From Rhodocytophaga aerolata (GTDB lineage: Bacteria > Bacteroidota > Bacteroidia > Cytophagales > 172606-1): 64,000 bases of DNA. The DNA is taken from the NCBI RefSeq assembly GCF_030503435.1, contig NZ_JAUKPO010000003.1:310001-374000 (forward strand). Reading direction: 5' to 3'. Below the pieces are notes generated by a model. That model worked only from the letters and a program-made list of their open reading frames with translations. It was not told where the DNA came from and did not search any database. Made by a program: the position numbers and the translations under genes. The first letter of the stretch is position 1, and the number at the start of each line of letters is the position of its first letter. This document shows, piece after piece, positions 61,304 to 64,000 of the stretch.

Positions 61304-64000
61304 TTACTCTATTTTCTTGAAGTATTCATCTACTTCTTTTCTATAATAAGGTGAAAGGGCAGGAGGTACTGTTTTCAATAATTCGATCTGCTTCTCCTTT
61401 ACCTTAATGTAATCCTCAAATTGACTAGGTACATTACGTGGTTTGTCCTTAGCTTGTTCTGCTTTCCGCTTTTCTTCTTCGTCACGTTCACGCATGGCTT
61501 TTTCTGACTCAAGCAACCGGGTAAGAATTTCCTTCTGACGATCAACAGTTTTAGGGTCAACTTTTTTATTCACCAAATCTTTTTCAGTCTCTTCCATTTG
61601 TTTCATAAGTTCACCCATAGATCCACCATCTGCATCTTTGCCATCGCGGTTTTTCATCTTACCTTTCTCTAGTTCTTTTAGCGCATTCCGGATCATTTCT
61701 TGTTCGGCTGCAAGTCTTGCCAATTCTTCAGATAATTCACGTCCGGATTTTCCGCTCTTTTGAAGTTGCTGAATTTTTTCATTTAGCTGTTGTTGCAGCT
61801 GGCTTAAACCTGGACTTTTCTGTTTGGACTTTTGTTGCTTTCCAGATTTGGCTTGCGACATCTGGTTTTGCATTTGTTTAAGAACATCATTTAGAAGGAG
61901 AGCCAAGTTATTCATAGATGTCATGGCCAGTTGCTGATTACCAGTAGCTACATTCAATCGTCTGTTCCGAATGCCTTGTACACTTTCATCCATGTATTCC
62001 TTCATAGAGCTTACTTCACGGGTTACAAAAGATTCTATTTGGAAAACCCGCTTGGCTAATGAATACAGGCTGTCTTCAATAATTTTAGCGTCATCTTTTA
62101 ATTTCAGTTGTTCTTGAGACAGATTAACAAAGCGGGGGTCTGACAAATTTACGTTTCTGAAATCTTTCATTAACTTTTCCTGATCGAAAGAAAGCGTAAT
62201 AAGATTTTCAAGAATGTCTCTCAGATGATCTAGGTTCTCCTGCGCTTGTTCCATCTCCATCTCATTTTGCATTTCAGAAAGCTTAGAAGCCATGTCTTTC
62301 ATCTGTTGAGCAGCATTTTTCTGAGATTGAGAAGCTTTCTTGTTTTGATTATTTTGAAGCTGCTCCATGCTTTTTTGCTGTTCCTCTGAAATGTTTTTTT
62401 CTTCTTCGGAGGTATTCTGCATCTCACTGGGTTGCTCCAAAGATTTATTCATCTCCTTTAGTTCTTCTATGGATTCTTTTGTTTCATCAAACTTCTGTTT
62501 CAATTCATCTTGTTTTTGCTTCAATTCATCCTGCTTCTGTTGCTTTTGCTCATCAGATAGTTTGTTGTTTTTATCTTTATTTTCATCTCCTTCTTTTGTT
62601 TCTTCGCTCAGCTTATTTTGCTCTTCAGCTAATTTGTTTAAGTCATTAATCTCCTTTTCTAACTTTTGATCAAACTGAATTTGCTTAAACATCTCTAAAG
62701 CACGGGCAATCTCTTTCTCTAGATTAGATTCTTTTTTATTAATTTTTTCTAATATATCCTGCGAATTATTGCGGTTAGACTCGAGAAGTTTTTGAAGTTC
62801 TTCGTAAAGTTTTTTGGTTTCCTCATCGAGCAATTCATCCATAAGCTTTTGTAATTGCTGCATTTTTTCAGAAAGCTGATTGCTGTTTTCAGAAAAGCGG
62901 TCCCGTTTTTCATTCATGACGCCCATCTGTTTCTGCATTTCCTCAATCTTCTTTGTGAGTTCTTCTTTCTTTTTCAGGATATCTTCAATAAGTTTCTTAT
63001 CCTGAAAATCTAGATTCTTTTTTGACTTTAGCCGGTTTTCTAAACTACTAATATCTTTTTTCAGCTTATCAACCTGACTCAACGTACTGTTCATCGTGCC
63101 CTTAGCCTGCTCAGCTTCTTTTTCCAAGTTTTTCTCCAGTTCATTAATAGAAGGTAGTTGAAATGTAAAGTTTGAAGAGCGTGTGCTTTTACTACCATTC
63201 ACTCCATCATTATCCCAGACCTGAGCGAAATAGTCAAGCTTATCGCCGGGAGATAGTTTTAAGCTATCTAATACCCATTGATAATAAAAATTCTGTATAG
63301 CCTGTTTGGATTGGATGCCAATTGGAAAAGATTGATAAGGCTTATTATCTGGAGATGAACCTGCTTTAGTTATTTTATAAAACAAAGTCAATTTATTTAA
63401 GCCATAATCGTCCGAAATGTTGCCTCCTAGAATAATATAATTAAACAAAGTAGTGTCCTTGAAATAGTCAACTGATATTTTTGGATACTGATCAGGTATC
63501 ACTTCCAGGAAATAATTAATATCCTCTTTGTTAGAACCAAAATTGTTTTTCAGTTTTATGCGGTAAGGTTCAGAAACAGAAGCTTGTTTATTAAAACCAA
63601 AACTATTCCTAGCCTTCTTTTGGGCTGGTACATAAGCACTATCCGATTCAAAATACACAAGCAAGCTATCGGCTTCAGAAGAAGAAAATTCCCAGTCTAT
63701 TTGAGAACCTTCTGGCACAACCAAGTTTCCAACATTGTTTAGCTTATCGTCTACCCTGTTTAAATAATCCGGATAGGAAATATGTGCATTAAACTGGGTT
63801 AAACTTGGCCGGGTAATTAAATTTAGTGAGTAAGTAGTTGAAGTAAAACCGGCAGCATCAAATGAAAAATCTATAGCCTTCTGAATTTTTGAGAAGGTAT
63901 ACGAAAAGCTGTGGTTTCCCAGACTATTCATTTTATAGTTTCTGCCGTTGTAGGTAATGTAAACTGCTTCGGGAATAGCCTTTCCTTCTAAGTTAAGATA
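61304..64000 (-). CDS. DUF4175-like large coiled-coil protein (N-terminus beyond the window)
   Basis: The frame is open to base 64000 (upstream residues GKAIPEAVYITYNGRNYK precede the first ATG at 63931), so about 898 C-terminal residues are seen and the start lies outside. The beginning is beta-rich (about residues 25-250: NAHISYPDYLNRVDDKLNNVGN, VVPEGSQIDWEFSS). A long Gln/Lys/Glu-rich coiled coil follows (about 280-850, e.g. QKQDELKQKQDELKQKFDETKE). The pattern matches the DUF4175 family of large Bacteroidota membrane-associated proteins, which normally begin with membrane helices. Function unknown. Repetitive KQDELKQ units may vary in number. Confidence 0.75.
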   Translation of the reverse strand, partial: YLNLEGKAIPEAVYITYNGRNYKMNSLGNHSFSYTFSKIQKAIDFSFDAAGFTSTTYSLNLITRPSLTQFNAHISYPDYLNRVDDKLNNVGNLVVPEGSQIDWEFSSSEADSLLVYFESDSAYVPAQKKARNSFGFNKQASVSEPYRIKLKNNFGSNKEDINYFLEVIPDQYPKISVDYFKDTTLFNYIILGGNISDDYGLNKLTLFYKITKAGSSPDNKPYQSFPIGIQSKQAIQNFYYQWVLDSLKLSPGDKLDYFAQVWDNDGVNGSKSTRSSNFTFQLPSINELEKNLEKEAEQAKGTMNSTLSQVDKLKKDISSLENRLKSKKNLDFQDKKLIEDILKKKEELTKKIEEMQKQMGVMNEKRDRFSENSNQLSEKMQQLQKLMDELLDEETKKLYEELQKLLESNRNNSQDILEKINKKESNLEKEIARALEMFKQIQFDQKLEKEINDLNKLAEEQNKLSEETKEGDENKDKNNKLSDEQKQQKQDELKQKQDELKQKFDETKESIEELKEMNKSLEQPSEMQNTSEEEKNISEEQQKSMEQLQNNQNKKASQSQKNAAQQMKDMASKLSEMQNEMEMEQAQENLDHLRDILENLITLSFDQEKLMKDFRNVNLSDPRFVNLSQEQLKLKDDAKIIEDSLYSLAKRVFQIESFVTREVSSMKEYMDESVQGIRNRRLNVATGNQQLAMTSMNNLALLLNDVLKQMQNQMSQAKSGKQQKSKQKSPGLSQLQQQLNEKIQQLQKSGKSGRELSEELARLAAEQEMIRNALKELEKGKMKNRDGKDADGGSMGELMKQMEETEKDLVNKKVDPKTVDRQKEILTRLLESEKAMRERDEEEKRKAEQAKDKPRNVPSQFEDYIKVKEKQIELLKTVPPALSPYYRKEVDEYFKKIE

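Noticed and set aside
1-64000. CRISPR arrays, rRNA or tRNA genes, insertion sequences
   Set aside because: No regularly spaced repeats, no tRNA cloverleaf or rRNA sequence recognised by eye, and no transposase reading frame. A tRNAscan or ISfinder run could still find something missed.

Overview
The window comes from a Bacteroidota chromosome, most likely of the order Cytophagales. The signs are a GldC gliding protein, an exported protein with a gliding-motility-associated C-terminal (type IX secretion, type B) domain, a lipoprotein with a CKDDD surface-export-like start, start codons mostly without a Shine-Dalgarno sequence, and promoters of the Bacteroidota type (-33 TTTG, -7 TAnnTTTG). The species cannot be named from this sequence. 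Both edges cut a gene: the end of a membrane protein on the left, and a DUF4175-like protein missing its N-terminus on the right.

Layout. 0-7 kb: membrane protein, GAF/PAS sensor, gldC, pyruvate dehydrogenase E2, a YbjN-like protein, hslV. 7-14 kb: two exported amidohydrolase-like proteins, an exported serine hydrolase, a TPM-domain membrane protein. 14-18 kb: a RavA (MoxR ATPase) / ViaA (VWA) locus with an extra exported protein between the partners. 18-20 kb: a LexA-like XRE/S24 regulator divergent from a holin-like membrane protein. 20-25 kb: hisS, the type IX secretion cargo protein, a Nudix hydrolase. 25-31.6 kb: an RND efflux operon (TetR, TolC, adaptor, pump) with matching operator candidates before tetR and tolC. 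33.4-45 kb: a complete branched-chain amino acid cluster, ilvE-ilvD-ilvB-ilvN-ilvC-leuC-leuD-leuB-leuA. 45-52.7 kb: fatty-acid beta-oxidation genes (acyl-CoA dehydrogenase, thiolase, fused hydratase/dehydrogenase, MarR regulator). 53.5-64 kb: an AT-richer block with a TPR protein, a probable chromosomal origin, an Ig-like lipoprotein, a methyltransferase, mnmG, two parS-like sites, ybeY, an RsbW-like kinase and the DUF4175 protein.

The strongest regulatory find is the 507-base leader in front of ilvE. It holds a 19-codon leader peptide of which 12 residues are Leu, Ile or Val, followed by mutually exclusive hairpins ending in a terminator. It also holds a second mini-leader (MLVALLL) followed by a second terminator. 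This looks like tandem ribosome-mediated attenuation of the ilv-leu cluster. A third hydrophobic leader ORF overlaps the leuC start codon. The LeuA here is short (391 aa) and ends before the usual leucine-feedback domain, so transcription attenuation may carry much of the control.

The second is a replication-origin region at about 55.4-55.9 kb with 11 DnaA-box-like 9-mers, four of them perfect TTATCCACA. It lies about 4.6 kb from a pair of ParB-site-like sequences beside mnmG. All six genes seen to its right are transcribed towards it.
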